Positions 44,036 through 51,448 of a DNA stretch of 64,000 bases are shown in pieces; positions within the stretch are counted from its first letter, which is position 1; each line of letters opens with the position of its first letter. The position numbers and the translations under genes were made by a program. The stretch is from Hymenobacter translucens (GTDB lineage: Bacteria > Bacteroidota > Bacteroidia > Cytophagales > Hymenobacteraceae): NCBI RefSeq assembly GCF_020685205.1, contig NZ_JAJERB010000010.1, forward strand, positions 62,001 through 126,000, in the 5' to 3' direction. Under the pieces are notes generated by a model that did not search any database, was not told the DNA's origin, and saw only the letters and a program-made list of their open reading frames with translations.

Positions 44036-45097
44036 TCACGCGGTCGGGGCTATTTCTTTTTCGGCCAAGTGCGCTGGGTGGTAGTGCGGGTCATAGACGC
44101 AATCATTTTTCCAGAGCGAGTAGCAGAGCACGAGCAGTTTCCGCATGACCGCAATGACGCCGGGTTTGCCGCTGGGCTGGCGCGCCCGCAAGCGGGCATA
44201 GAAGGCAATTTGCTGCGGGTTATAGCGTAAGCTGCTGACCGCGGGCAGGTAAAGGGCCGTGCGCAAGCGCACATTGCCCCGGCGCGAAATGCGGGTAGCA
44301 TGAGCCGAGAGCCCACTTTGACGCTGTACTACGTCCAGGCCGGCGTAGGAGGCCAGTTGCCGCTCATTTTCGACCAGGATGAAGCCGTTGGTTTCGGCGA
44401 CCACCACGATGGCTGTGGTGAGCCCAACGCCGGGAATACTGGTCAACTGACTTAGTTTGCGGGCCAATTCCGGCTCTGCTTTGAGCAGGTCAGCCAGGTC
44501 CTGGTCCAGCGCTTTGAGCTGGCTGACCAGTAATTGCTGCTGCGCAGCTAGCCGCCCTAACGTCCGGCTATCGGGCTGATAGCTATGCTGGTAGGCGTGG
44601 GCCCGAATCTTGAGTTGGGCGGCTTGCCGCACCAGCACTTGCCGTTCGCGGGCCAAGGCGCGCAACTGGCGCAGGGCGGGGGTCGGCGGCTGCCAGGCCG
44701 GTAGCGCCCGCTCCAGGCCCAGGCGGCAGAGCAGGCGTGCATCGAGTTGGTCGGTCTTGCTCTTGAGTTCGGTGCTGCGGGCAAAATGCTTCACCTTATT
44801 GGGAAGGAGCACGCTCAGAAGCTGCTGGTTATCAGCCAGAAAGTAAGCCAGCTCTTCGTAGTAGACGCCGGTGGCTTCCACCACAAACCAGAGTGGGCTA
44901 CCGCTAACGTGCTGCTTGACGACCCAGCTGAGCAAGGCCGCGAAGCCGCTCACCGAATTGGCGAAGGTCGTTTCTTTGCCGAAGTGCAGCTGCTGGCTGA
45001 GCGTTGCGTGGCCAACGCAGGCGACGAAGCTATCCTTGGCAATGTCGATGCCGACGACGCATTTGAGTGGGGCAGTGGGGGAAGGGAACGCAGCCAT
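44036..45097 (-). CDS. IS110-family transposase (DEDD)
   Basis: The product is 353 residues from the ATG at 45097; a start at 45274 would add a 59-residue leader without homology. The N-terminal RuvC-like domain has VGIDIAKDSF, then EATGVYYEELAY and DQLDARLL, covering the DEDD residues. The C-terminal Transposase_20 domain has LTSIPGVGLTTAIVVVAET and ISRRGNVRLRTALY with the conserved Ser region. IS110 elements lack obvious terminal repeats, so exact ends are not defined; the left edge is probably near 43925-44035. Confidence 0.92.
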   Translation of the reverse strand: MAAFPSPTAPLKCVVGIDIAKDSFVACVGHATLSQQLHFGKETTFANSVSGFAALLSWVVKQHVSGSPLWFVVEATGVYYEELAYFLADNQQLLSVLLPNKVKHFARSTELKSKTDQLDARLLCRLGLERALPAWQPPTPALRQLRALARERQVLVRQAAQLKIRAHAYQHSYQPDSRTLGRLAAQQQLLVSQLKALDQDLADLLKAEPELARKLSQLTSIPGVGLTTAIVVVAETNGFILVENERQLASYAGLDVVQRQSGLSAHATRISRRGNVRLRTALYLPAVSSLRYNPQQIAFYARLRARQPSGKPGVIAVMRKLLVLCYSLWKNDCVYDPHYHPAHLAEKEIAPTA

Positions 45098-45491
45098 ACA
45101 CAACCAGCAGTAAAAGGGGAAATGGACGTAGCCAGGCCAGGTTTTACCGCAACTTTTCTCGTGCAAATGCGGGATGCTACTGGCCCTGCGACCGGCTAGC
45201 TCCCTCCATACTGTGCAGTCTTCAGGCAAAACGGGAAACGGGGCACCGTTTCTAGTGAACAGCGTCAAAACCACCAGGGCCCCGCGCTTAGAGTAGGATG
45301 ATGTCCCCGTTTCCTTTTCCGGCTGGCCTCACCTTGAGGCCACGCAATCATACGAGAGTAGGGTGTTTATGGAACGCTCATCTACCCGAAGTTTGGCAGG
45401 CTCACAGCTCACTAGCGCAGACAATTTAATCTCTAGCTGTAACCTAGCCTCGTTCTTTCCCGTCTGTTCAACGGTCCCTGACGCGTGTTTT

Positions 45492-45549
45492 AGCCAGCCA
45501 TGTTAATGGCGGCAAAAACCTACGGTTTCTGCGCCATTAACGGCTGGCT
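45492..45549. repeat. long imperfect hairpin, candidate oriT
   Basis: Arms of 29 and 26 nt (45492-45520 and 45524-45549) pair almost fully, with a 2-nt bulge, a 1-nt bulge and one mismatch, around a TAC loop. The outer arm is AGCCAGCC with GGCTGGCT. It lies 44 nt before mobC, the usual place of an origin of transfer. Confidence 0.65.
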
Positions 45550-45592
45550 TTGGCTCCTGTCGTCGCCAAAGACCTATTCCCCCTGTTCTGCT

Positions 45593-45952
45593 ATGGATGC
45601 TCCTTTGATTCCTGATGAGCCCCGGCCCAAGCGTAATGGCGGCCGCCCCCGCAACCCGGAGGCCCGCCCGGACCGGGCTACGGTGCGCTTCACTAAAATT
45701 GAATACCTGGCGGTAAAGCGGCGGGCCCAGTCGGCGCGGCTAACGGTAGCAGAGTACTGCCGCCAGGCCGTGCTCACTGGCCAGGTGCTGCCCACGCTGG
45801 ACCCGGCCGCGCTGCCGGCCCTGCATGAGTTGCGGGCGCTGGGCAATACGCTGAATCAACTGATGAAGAAGGCGCATGGGGATGGGGTGCGGAGCATCGC
45901 GGTCAAGGCCGACGCCCTGCTGGACGAGCTTAACAAGCTACTCGCAGTATGA
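45593..45952 (+). CDS. mobC: MobC-like relaxosome accessory protein
   Basis: The product is 119 residues from the ATG at 45593. An earlier ATG at 45500 lies inside the hairpin and is unlikely. A basic N-terminus (PKRNGGRPRNPEARPDR) leads to a ribbon-helix-helix-like TVRFTKIEYLAVKRRAQSARLTVAEYCRQAVL and the MobC motif ELRALGNTLNQLMKKAH. It would help the relaxase open oriT. Its stop overlaps the relaxase start. Confidence 0.85.
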   Translation: MDAPLIPDEPRPKRNGGRPRNPEARPDRATVRFTKIEYLAVKRRAQSARLTVAEYCRQAVLTGQVLPTLDPAALPALHELRALGNTLNQLMKKAHGDGVRSIAVKADALLDELNKLLAV

Positions 45953-46761
45953 TTGGCAAGACCATTATCGGGCGCAGCTTCGGGGGCTGCGTCGCGTACC
46001 AGTTCAAGAAGCTCGAACAGGGCGAGGGCGAGGTGCTGCTGAGCCGGGGTGTGCGGGATTACGACGCGGAAGCCATGACCCAGGATTTTGAGCAGCAGCG
46101 CCAACTTAATCCCGCGCTGGGGCGAGCGGTATGGCACACGTCCATCTCATTTCCTCCAGAAGAAAAGGAGCGGTTAACCAATGACAAAATGGCGGCTATC
46201 GCATTGGATTACCTGGAAGGAATGGGACTCGCCAAGGGACAGTACGCGGTGATTCGCCACGACGACCGGCCCCACCCACACTTTCACATCGTGGCAAACC
46301 GGGTAGCGGACGACGGCCACACGGTGGGAGATGGTCACAACTACTCCCGCAGTGAAACGCTGCTGCGGGAGCTGGAGCAGAAGTATGAGTTGACGCCTGT
46401 TATAAGCTTGGAAAAACGCAAAAACCTGACCAACGTGCCCGCCCACGACCAGGCTCGCATCCAGCTGCGGGAGGCGGTGCAGGCGTGCACCCAACAGGCC
46501 AAGAGTTTGCCCGAGTTTACCCAAGCCGTGGAAGCGCGCGGCATCACGGTGCAGCTGCATTATAACGCCGCCGGGAAGGCGACGGGCATCAGCTTTGAGC
46601 AGGACGGGCAGCGGTTCAAAGGGAGCCAGCTGGCGCGTGCGATGTCGTTGGCAGGCCTGACCAAGGCGTTTGAACAGAATGAGCAGCAAGCGCAGAAACA
46701 GCAACTCTCCCAACAGGTAACGCCGAGTCCCCGGTCGTCTGACCGTGGCTTGGGCTATTAA
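45949..46761 (+). CDS. MOBP-type relaxase/mobilisation nuclease
   Basis: The product is 270 residues. The metal-binding histidine motif is RHDDRPHPHFHIVANRV (H104, H109, H111, H113). A candidate catalytic Tyr is Y17 in CVAYQFKK. The C-terminal part is a glutamine-rich tail. It is shorter than relaxases that carry helicase or primase domains, as usual for mobilisable Bacteroidota elements. It nicks oriT and leads the strand during conjugative transfer driven by another element; no type IV secretion genes are in the window. Confidence 0.88.
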   Translation: MIGKTIIGRSFGGCVAYQFKKLEQGEGEVLLSRGVRDYDAEAMTQDFEQQRQLNPALGRAVWHTSISFPPEEKERLTNDKMAAIALDYLEGMGLAKGQYAVIRHDDRPHPHFHIVANRVADDGHTVGDGHNYSRSETLLRELEQKYELTPVISLEKRKNLTNVPAHDQARIQLREAVQACTQQAKSLPEFTQAVEARGITVQLHYNAAGKATGISFEQDGQRFKGSQLARAMSLAGLTKAFEQNEQQAQKQQLSQQVTPSPRSSDRGLGY

Positions 46762-46785
46762 GCAGTACTCATTTACCCTTTCTCT

Positions 46786-47373
46786 ATGAATAACGAACTC
46801 ATCGGTGAACTTCTGCAGGGCCTGACCGACGACGTAGCCAGCCTTAAAAAAAGTCTAGCCGAGCAGCAGACCCCCATAGACTATCGTCCAAGTATTGAAC
46901 GGATGGCAACCATGGTGCTGGCCATGCAGGAAACGGTGGCCAAGCCGGCGGCCCTCGTGAGCCCGCCCCCGGTGGGGGTGAGCAAGGAATTGGAGCAGCA
47001 GTTGCGGCAAGCGGTGGCGGAGGAAGTGCGGCGGAACCACCCGGAGCGGCCGTTAACGCAGGCCGTGCGGTATGGGGTCTGGGTATTTGTGGGCGTGCTG
47101 GCGTTGCTGCTGGCGAGTTGGTGGGGGTGGTGGAACGCGGCGGCCGTGCGCGACCAGCGCGAGCGTAGCGCGTGGTTATGGCGTGAGACTATGCAAACCA
47201 ATCCTACCTACACTGCGTCGGTGACCGCCCGGTGGCGGCAGGATTCGGTCAAGTTTCAAGAAGAAACCATTCGCCTGGAGGAACGCGAACGTTTGCTACT
47301 TGAAGCGCAGCGAAAACGGGCTGAGGCGGTGGTACTGGAAAAGGAGGCAACTTCTAAAAAGGCCAAAAAGTAG
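46786..47373 (+). CDS. mobilisation-linked membrane protein
   Basis: The product is 195 residues. The N-terminal 85 are helical and polar (ELIGELLQGLTDDVASLKKSL). One transmembrane helix lies at about 97-114 (VWVFVGVLALLLASWWG). The C-terminal 70 residues are a charged coiled coil (FQEETIRLEERERLLLEAQRKRAE). It starts 24 nt after the relaxase and may be a membrane-anchored mobilisation accessory. No family name is assigned. Confidence 0.65.
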   Translation: MNNELIGELLQGLTDDVASLKKSLAEQQTPIDYRPSIERMATMVLAMQETVAKPAALVSPPPVGVSKELEQQLRQAVAEEVRRNHPERPLTQAVRYGVWVFVGVLALLLASWWGWWNAAAVRDQRERSAWLWRETMQTNPTYTASVTARWRQDSVKFQEETIRLEERERLLLEAQRKRAEAVVLEKEATSKKAKK

Positions 47374-47470
47374 GTATGGAGCTTTTTGAAATAAGGTGAA
47401 ATGCTGAGATTTCCGGGCAGCACAGACGAGCGATTAAAGAGGTTTAGAATCGCCCTACTAGTGGTTTAAA

Positions 47471-47744
47471 GGGTGTTGTTAAACAAATAGGGCAAAACCT
47501 CCGACTCAGCGGCACAGATACCTGCCTTTCTGTCTTAATGCCTTGTTAAACAATTGTATACCTAGTATAATGGCGTGAGCGATAGAGTTAACGTTCGTTA
47601 TCGCTACTCTCTTTCAATTGCCTTAAGGGGCGTGTAATGCTAGCGCTTTTCGATGCTCTTACAGCGCTTTAGCACCTTATCACGAGCAATCAAGCTGGTC
47701 AGACTCGGACTCGGAGGTTTTCCCCTATTTGTTTAACAGCACCC
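47471..47744. mobile_element. miniature inverted-repeat element 1 (Tn3-type MITE candidate)
   Basis: The element is 274 bp with 37-bp terminal inverted repeats (47471-47507 and 47708-47744) that differ at three positions and begin GGGTGTTGTTAAACAAATAG. It has no open frame; the interior holds dyads such as AGCGATA with TATCGCT. Flanks are TTAAA and AAATT, so no duplication is seen. It abuts the broken 5' end of a serine recombinase gene. Confidence 0.75.
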
Positions 47745-48600
47745 AAATTGAGAGCGGAAGGAAGAACCAGCGGCCGCAGCTGCTGGCCGCCATCGCCGAG
47801 GCCCGGCGCGTGGGGGCGACGCTGCTCATCGCCAAGGTGGACCGGCTCAGCCGCAACGCGGGCTTCATTTTTGCCCTGCGCGACTCGGGTGTGGACTTTG
47901 TCTGCTGCGATATGCCTGACGCGAATACGTTGACTGTGGGCTTGTTCGCCGTCATTGCCCAGCACGAGCGCGAGACCATCTCCAAGCGCACCAAGGACGC
48001 GCTGGCCGCCAAGAAGGCCCGCGGCGTCAAGTTGGGCAGCCCGGCCAATTTCACGCCGGCTGTCATCGCCCAGGGCCAGGCGGCCATGCAGGCCAATGCC
48101 CGCGAGCACCAAGCCAACCGCCCGGCCGCCCGGCTCGCTGAGCTGTTGCGCGCCCAAGGGCATACCCTCTGGCAGATTGGCCTTCTTATAGCAGAAAGGG
48201 GATAAACTTACTCTAAGCAGTTTAAGGCTTGGGTCAGAAAGCCGTAACTTATTGAATTGCCGTGAAATGTGGCCTGTTATGCAAAGATGTCCTGAAAATG
48301 GGGTTCAGAAAATCAGGCCAAAAACAAATGGCCCTGTGGTTAATTGGACCTAACTTATTGAGCCGTGCCAAAATGCGAACCGGTTTAGAATGAGCTACAT
48401 AAAACATAGTCTTTATTCTTAGAGTAAGTTTATCCCCCAGCTGCTATAAGAAGGCCAGATTGCGGCCGAACTCAACCAGGCGGGCTACCGCACGCGACGT
48501 GGCAACTCATTTCATGCCACGACCGTGCAGCGCCTGTTACCGGTGGCTGGCCCGCACGCGTCTGAACAACCTACGGAAGTTGCATTACTGAACAAAAAGC
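47745..48600 (+). pseudogene. serine recombinase (resolvase) gene, truncated and interrupted
   Basis: The frame reads IESGRKNQRPQLLAAIAEAR, then KVDRLSRNAGFIFALRDSGVD and ANTLTVGLFAVIAQHERETISKRT, up to LWQI at 48178. It resumes after the miniature element at 48462 as AAELNQAGYRTRRGNSFHATTVQRLLPV. About 50 N-terminal residues, including the catalytic Ser region, are missing because miniature element 1 occupies that position. The second interruption is a clean insertion with a 5-bp duplication. The gene cannot be functional. Confidence 0.88.
48179..48456. mobile_element. miniature inverted-repeat element 2, Tn3-B-type (TIME)
   Basis: The element is 278 bp with 39-bp ends (48179-48217 and 48418-48456) that differ at three positions and match the Tn3-B ends with few changes. 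A perfect target duplication AGATT flanks it (48174-48178 and 48457-48461). The interior has no gene but resembles the Tn3-B resolution region (GGGTCAGAAAGCC, CAGGCCAAAAACAAA). It fits a Tn3-derived inverted-repeat miniature element, mobilised in trans. Confidence 0.88.
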
Positions 48601-48602
48601 TT

Positions 48603-48639
48603 TAACTTTGCGTAATACAAAGTGTATACACTTTGTATT
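48603..48639 (+). promoter_or_regulatory. promoter with 26-bp palindromic operator (upstream copy)
   Basis: TTG at 48580-48582, a 20-nt gap and TAACTTTG at 48603-48610 make a consensus promoter. A perfect palindrome of 13-bp arms (AATACAAAGTGTA and its complement) spans 48614-48639 over the expected start point. Only a 22-codon open frame (48651-48719) follows before the next promoter. Confidence 0.7.
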
Positions 48640-48715
48640 TGTGAATAGTATGACGTTGCGGGCCCTACCTAACTGGTGCAGTGGCCTTGGATTTGACTTT
48701 TTGCTTTTTATGCCT

Positions 48716-48746
48716 TAACTTTGCAGGAAGTATACATACTTCCTGC
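48716..48746 (+). promoter_or_regulatory. promoter with palindromic operator for the AbiEi-like gene
   Basis: TTTG at 48692-48695, a 20-nt gap and TAACTTTG at 48716-48723 form the promoter. The dyad GCAGGAAGTAT-AC-ATACTTCCTGC at 48723-48746 covers the start point. It shares an AAGT-TATAC-ACTT-like core with the upstream palindrome, suggesting one repressor, plausibly the antitoxin itself. Confidence 0.75.
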
Positions 48747-48770
48747 TTTTCGAAATGCTCAAACGCTGCT

Positions 48771-49637
48771 ATGGCCGGTAAATCACGGTTTGTTATCGCA
48801 GAAGCCCGGATACGGACGTTCTTTAAGCAGCACCCCAAGAAGGCCTTTACCAAGCTGCAACTGGTTGCCGTGCTGGAGGAACAACGAGCCACCTGGAACA
48901 TTGCGCCGACCACCACGGAGGAAAAGCTGCTTGACCAGCTGCTGGCCAAGGAGGTGTTGCAGAAGATAAAGCTGGAGTCTGACGGGTACTTGCCCTCGAA
49001 AGAACTCTATGCGCAGGACGCGTCTGCGGTGATGCACATTGCCACGGCGTTGGCCCCCCGGGCCTACCTGTCCCATTACTCGGCCGTGTGGGCGAACGGC
49101 TTAACCATGCAGGTACCGAAGGTTATCTACGTGACGTTTGAGCAAACCAAGAAGCCCCAGCGGGAGGCGTCCCTGACGCAGGCTGGCATTGACGCGGCTT
49201 TTGCCAAGCCCCAGCGCCGCACCACGGCCAGCATCCGCTACGGGGACTTCACGTTTGTGGTGCTCAACGGCGGTTTTACGAACCGCTTAGGCGTGCATCA
49301 ACTGGACGGCATTCCCACCACCAACGTGGAGCGCACCCTGCTCGACAGCACCGTGCGGCCCGGCTACGCCGGGGGCGTTTCTGCCGTCCTGGAGGCTTAT
49401 CGCCAGGCCCGGGGCAAGCTCTCGTTAAATAAGTTGGTGGCTACGCTGGACGCGTTGGATTTCATCTATCCCTACTTCCAGGCGGTCGGGTTCTATCTGG
49501 AGCGCGCCGGCTACCAGGGCAAGAAGTTAGACGAGTTGCGGGAGCGCTCGAAGGCGTTCGATTTCTACCTGACGTACGACATGGAGGAGAAGGATTATTC
49601 CGCCGACTGGCGGCTTTACTTCCCTAAGGGGCTGTAA
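48771..49637 (+). CDS. abiEi: AbiEi-like antitoxin / transcriptional regulator
   Basis: The product is 288 residues from the ATG at 48771, just after the operator. An N-terminal winged helix (FFKQHPKKAFTKLQLVAVLEEQRATW) is followed by the AbiEi C-terminal domain. That domain shows the typical YLSHYSAVWANGLTMQVPKVIYVTFEQ, GIPTTNVERTLLDSTVRPGYAGG and EAYRQARGKLSLNKLV. AbiEi represses its own promoter and neutralises AbiEii. It converges on abiEii with a 14-nt overlap of coding ends, unlike the usual tandem operon. Confidence 0.85.
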   Translation: MAGKSRFVIAEARIRTFFKQHPKKAFTKLQLVAVLEEQRATWNIAPTTTEEKLLDQLLAKEVLQKIKLESDGYLPSKELYAQDASAVMHIATALAPRAYLSHYSAVWANGLTMQVPKVIYVTFEQTKKPQREASLTQAGIDAAFAKPQRRTTASIRYGDFTFVVLNGGFTNRLGVHQLDGIPTTNVERTLLDSTVRPGYAGGVSAVLEAYRQARGKLSLNKLVATLDALDFIYPYFQAVGFYLERAGYQGKKLDELRERSKAFDFYLTYDMEEKDYSADWRLYFPKGL

Positions 49638-50511
49638 TTCCTTCAAAGGCATCCATCACATAGTCGAAATAGAAGTCAAAATCCTGCACTTCTTCCGTTT
49701 GGGAAACCGTTGCCCGGACGTTTTCCCAGTCGTCGCGGTGAATGGCCTTGTGGTGGCGCATCTGCTGTAGAAAAGCCAGCGGCACGCGCTTGGCGTCAAA
49801 GATGTGTTGCAGCAGGGCCCGGCTCTCGGCGGAGCTGCAGGTTACGCCTTGGGACTCCATGATTAAGTGGATGTCGTAGAAGTCCCGGGCCCGTGCCCGT
49901 GAGGTATGCGAAGGGATTATCCCGGCGTACTGCGGCAGCTGCTGGCAAATGGCCCGGACTTTCTCGAAGACAATCATTTCCGCCGTGTATACATACACGG
50001 TATAGCCATCCACTTTAATAGGCCGCTTGCTGCCTTCGCCCATGTACTCGAACTTGCTGAACTCGATTTGAAACTTCGAGGAATTGTTGGGGCGCAGGGG
50101 GATAAAATCCCGCCGCTGCGCTTTGGGATTCGCAATCGGCTGGTCAAACACGTGCTGTTCCACCACTTTGAACTCGACCAGGTAACCACCCCAGAAATCA
50201 GCTATCTGCGGCTTGGTTTTGGGCTTGGTGACAAAGTTGTATTCCAACACCACGTAGCCGTTTTCGGCGTAGGTCTGCACCAGCGTTTTCTCAATTCTGT
50301 CCTTGATGACCTGGAGGTCTTCCAGGAAGTCACCGTCGGCCAGGGAAAAGTCCAGGTCAAAGGAAGTGCGCGAAACCGCGCCCTGCTGGCCACTGTAGGC
50401 CAGGTCGATGGCGTTGCCGCCTTTTAGCACAATGGCTTCACTCAACTCGTCATCGGAAGCGAGGGCAATAATAGCGAGGTGCTTGATTTTGTTGACGACG
50501 TCGATGTCCAT
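49624..50511 (-). CDS. abiEii: AbiEii-like nucleotidyltransferase toxin
   Basis: The product is 295 residues. The nucleotidyltransferase core is visible as IVLKGGNAIDLAY and RTSFDLDFSLADG (the D-x-D metal site is DLDF). Downstream helices include the RARDFYDIHLIM motif of the family. AbiEii toxins modify tRNA or transfer nucleotides to arrest growth and abort infection. The gene faces its antitoxin and is driven from the opposite side, next to a 9-bp repeat array. Confidence 0.85.
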   Translation of the reverse strand: MDIDVVNKIKHLAIIALASDDELSEAIVLKGGNAIDLAYSGQQGAVSRTSFDLDFSLADGDFLEDLQVIKDRIEKTLVQTYAENGYVVLEYNFVTKPKTKPQIADFWGGYLVEFKVVEQHVFDQPIANPKAQRRDFIPLRPNNSSKFQIEFSKFEYMGEGSKRPIKVDGYTVYVYTAEMIVFEKVRAICQQLPQYAGIIPSHTSRARARDFYDIHLIMESQGVTCSSAESRALLQHIFDAKRVPLAFLQQMRHHKAIHRDDWENVRATVSQTEEVQDFDFYFDYVMDAFEGITAP

Positions 50512-50552
50512 ACGGAGGGCTTAGGAGCGCGGTAGCTTGACTACTGCACCAG

Positions 50553-50560
50553 CAAAATTA
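50553..50560 (-). promoter_or_regulatory. putative -7 box for the AbiEii-like gene
   Basis: The minus strand reads TAATTTTG (TAnnTTTG), 42 nt before the start at 50511. No -33 TTG was found; the repeat array at 50592-50663 occupies the upstream area. Confidence 0.4.
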
Positions 50561-50591
50561 GCTGAATTTCGGAAGCCCTACTGACAGGAAT

Positions 50592-50663
50592 GGTAACACC
50601 AGTAACACTGGTAATAATAGTAATATTGGTAACATCGGTAACACTAGTAATACTGCTAATAAT
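50592..50663 (+). repeat. 9-bp tandem repeat array, cluster 1 (8 copies)
   Basis: Eight head-to-tail 9-mers follow the pattern RGTAAYAYY (for example GGTAACACC, AGTAACACT, GGTAACATC); the last copy is degenerate (GCTAATAAT). The same repeat occurs upstream of parA and inside the next gene. It probably serves as a partition centromere or regulator site. Confidence 0.9.
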
Positions 50664-50699
50664 AGCTTCGAGAGTCAAGCCGGAAGAATTCTACTGCCT

Positions 50700-50997
50700 G
50701 AGCCAATCGCGAGCCAATTGGCCTGTCAGAAAAAGTGCCCCCACAGCGCTCGTTTGAGGGTTTGCACTTGGGCGCCGGCGCGTGATGAGCCAATCAACTG
50801 GTGCTCCGTCTCGGCCTCGCTGGTTCCGGTTTTCTGCAGATAGCCGTCCTTCTCCAACTCGCCCAGGTAGCGCATGGCCGTGGGCTAGCTCACGCCCAAC
50901 TGCTGCACCACGGTGTTGGTGAGGCGGCCGTGCTGCCCGGCGTAGCAGTCCTGGAACTAAGTCAGGGCCTGAGCGCCTGCTGCTAGCATTCTGTTGG
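50700..50997 (-). pseudogene. decayed winged-helix gene fragment
   Basis: On the minus strand one frame reads MLAAGAQALT, stop, FQDCYAGQHGRLTNTVVQQLGVS, stop, PTAMRYLGELEKDGYLQKTGTSEAETEHQL, then a stop near 50700. The two internal TAG codons interrupt what looks like a winged-helix DNA-binding end (Fic-associated or MarR-like). It overlaps the end of the small gene at 50983 by a few bases and may once have been part of it. Confidence 0.5.
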
Positions 50998-51285
50998 TGG
51001 GCTGGTTGCCGCTTGCAACTCAGCCACGCTGAGGGAGGCCAACGGGAGGGCAATAGCCAAGCCTGACTCGTGCACCACATCGTTAGCCCATGCCGCCAAG
51101 TCCGCCGCGTACACCATCCGCTGCCCGGCGCTATTCTGATACACCGTCTTGCCTTCCATGAACACGGCCAAGTTGGAACGTAATGCCGCCGGAATGTCAG
51201 AAAAGGCTTGGTCGGTAGAGGACGTCAGCAGGAAATCTAAATAGGTGCGTAGGGCTAGATAAGCCGCGTGGTCTTCGAATGGCAT
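50983..51285 (-). CDS. small hypothetical protein, possibly truncated
   Basis: The product is 100 residues with no recognised family. It reads MPFEDHAAYLALRTYLDFLL, then LAVFMEGKTVYQNSAGQRMVYAADLAAWAND and stops where the decayed winged-helix fragment begins in a different phase. A frameshift or stop in a once longer gene is therefore likely. It is divergent from parA, with the repeat cluster 2 in between. Confidence 0.45.
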   Translation of the reverse strand: MPFEDHAAYLALRTYLDFLLTSSTDQAFSDIPAALRSNLAVFMEGKTVYQNSAGQRMVYAADLAAWANDVVHESGLAIALPLASLSVAELQAATSPPTEC

Positions 51286-51374
51286 GAGGTAAAATCAGGA
51301 ATCCACTACAAAGTACTTCGCCTAAATTATAGACGCTATAGGCCTTCTTGATGATTTAGAAGGTTTTCAAATAG

Positions 51375-51428
51375 AGTAATACTGGTAATATAGGTAATAC
51401 GAGTAACATTAGTAACACCAGTAACATT
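51375..51428 (+). repeat. 9-bp tandem repeat array, cluster 2 (6 copies), upstream of parA
   Basis: Six consecutive 9-mers (AGTAATACT, GGTAATATA, GGTAATACG, AGTAACATT, AGTAACACC, AGTAACATT) end 20 nt before the parA start. The position is typical of a centromere/operator bound by the partition adaptor, overlapping the promoter. Confidence 0.9.
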
Positions 51429-51436
51429 CGGTTGCG

Positions 51437-51444
51437 TATGTTTG
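51437..51444 (+). promoter_or_regulatory. putative -7 box for parA
   Basis: TATGTTTG matches TAnnTTTG but lies only 4 nt before the ATG at 51449, so a transcript from it would be leaderless or nearly so. The -33 region falls in repeat cluster 2. Confidence 0.4.
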
Positions 51445-51448
51445 CGGC

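Noticed and set aside
45290..45332. Additional Tn3-B terminal repeat (GCTTAGAGTAGGATGATGTC)
   Set aside because: Only the first ten bases and scattered others match the Tn3-B end; too weak to call next to IS110.
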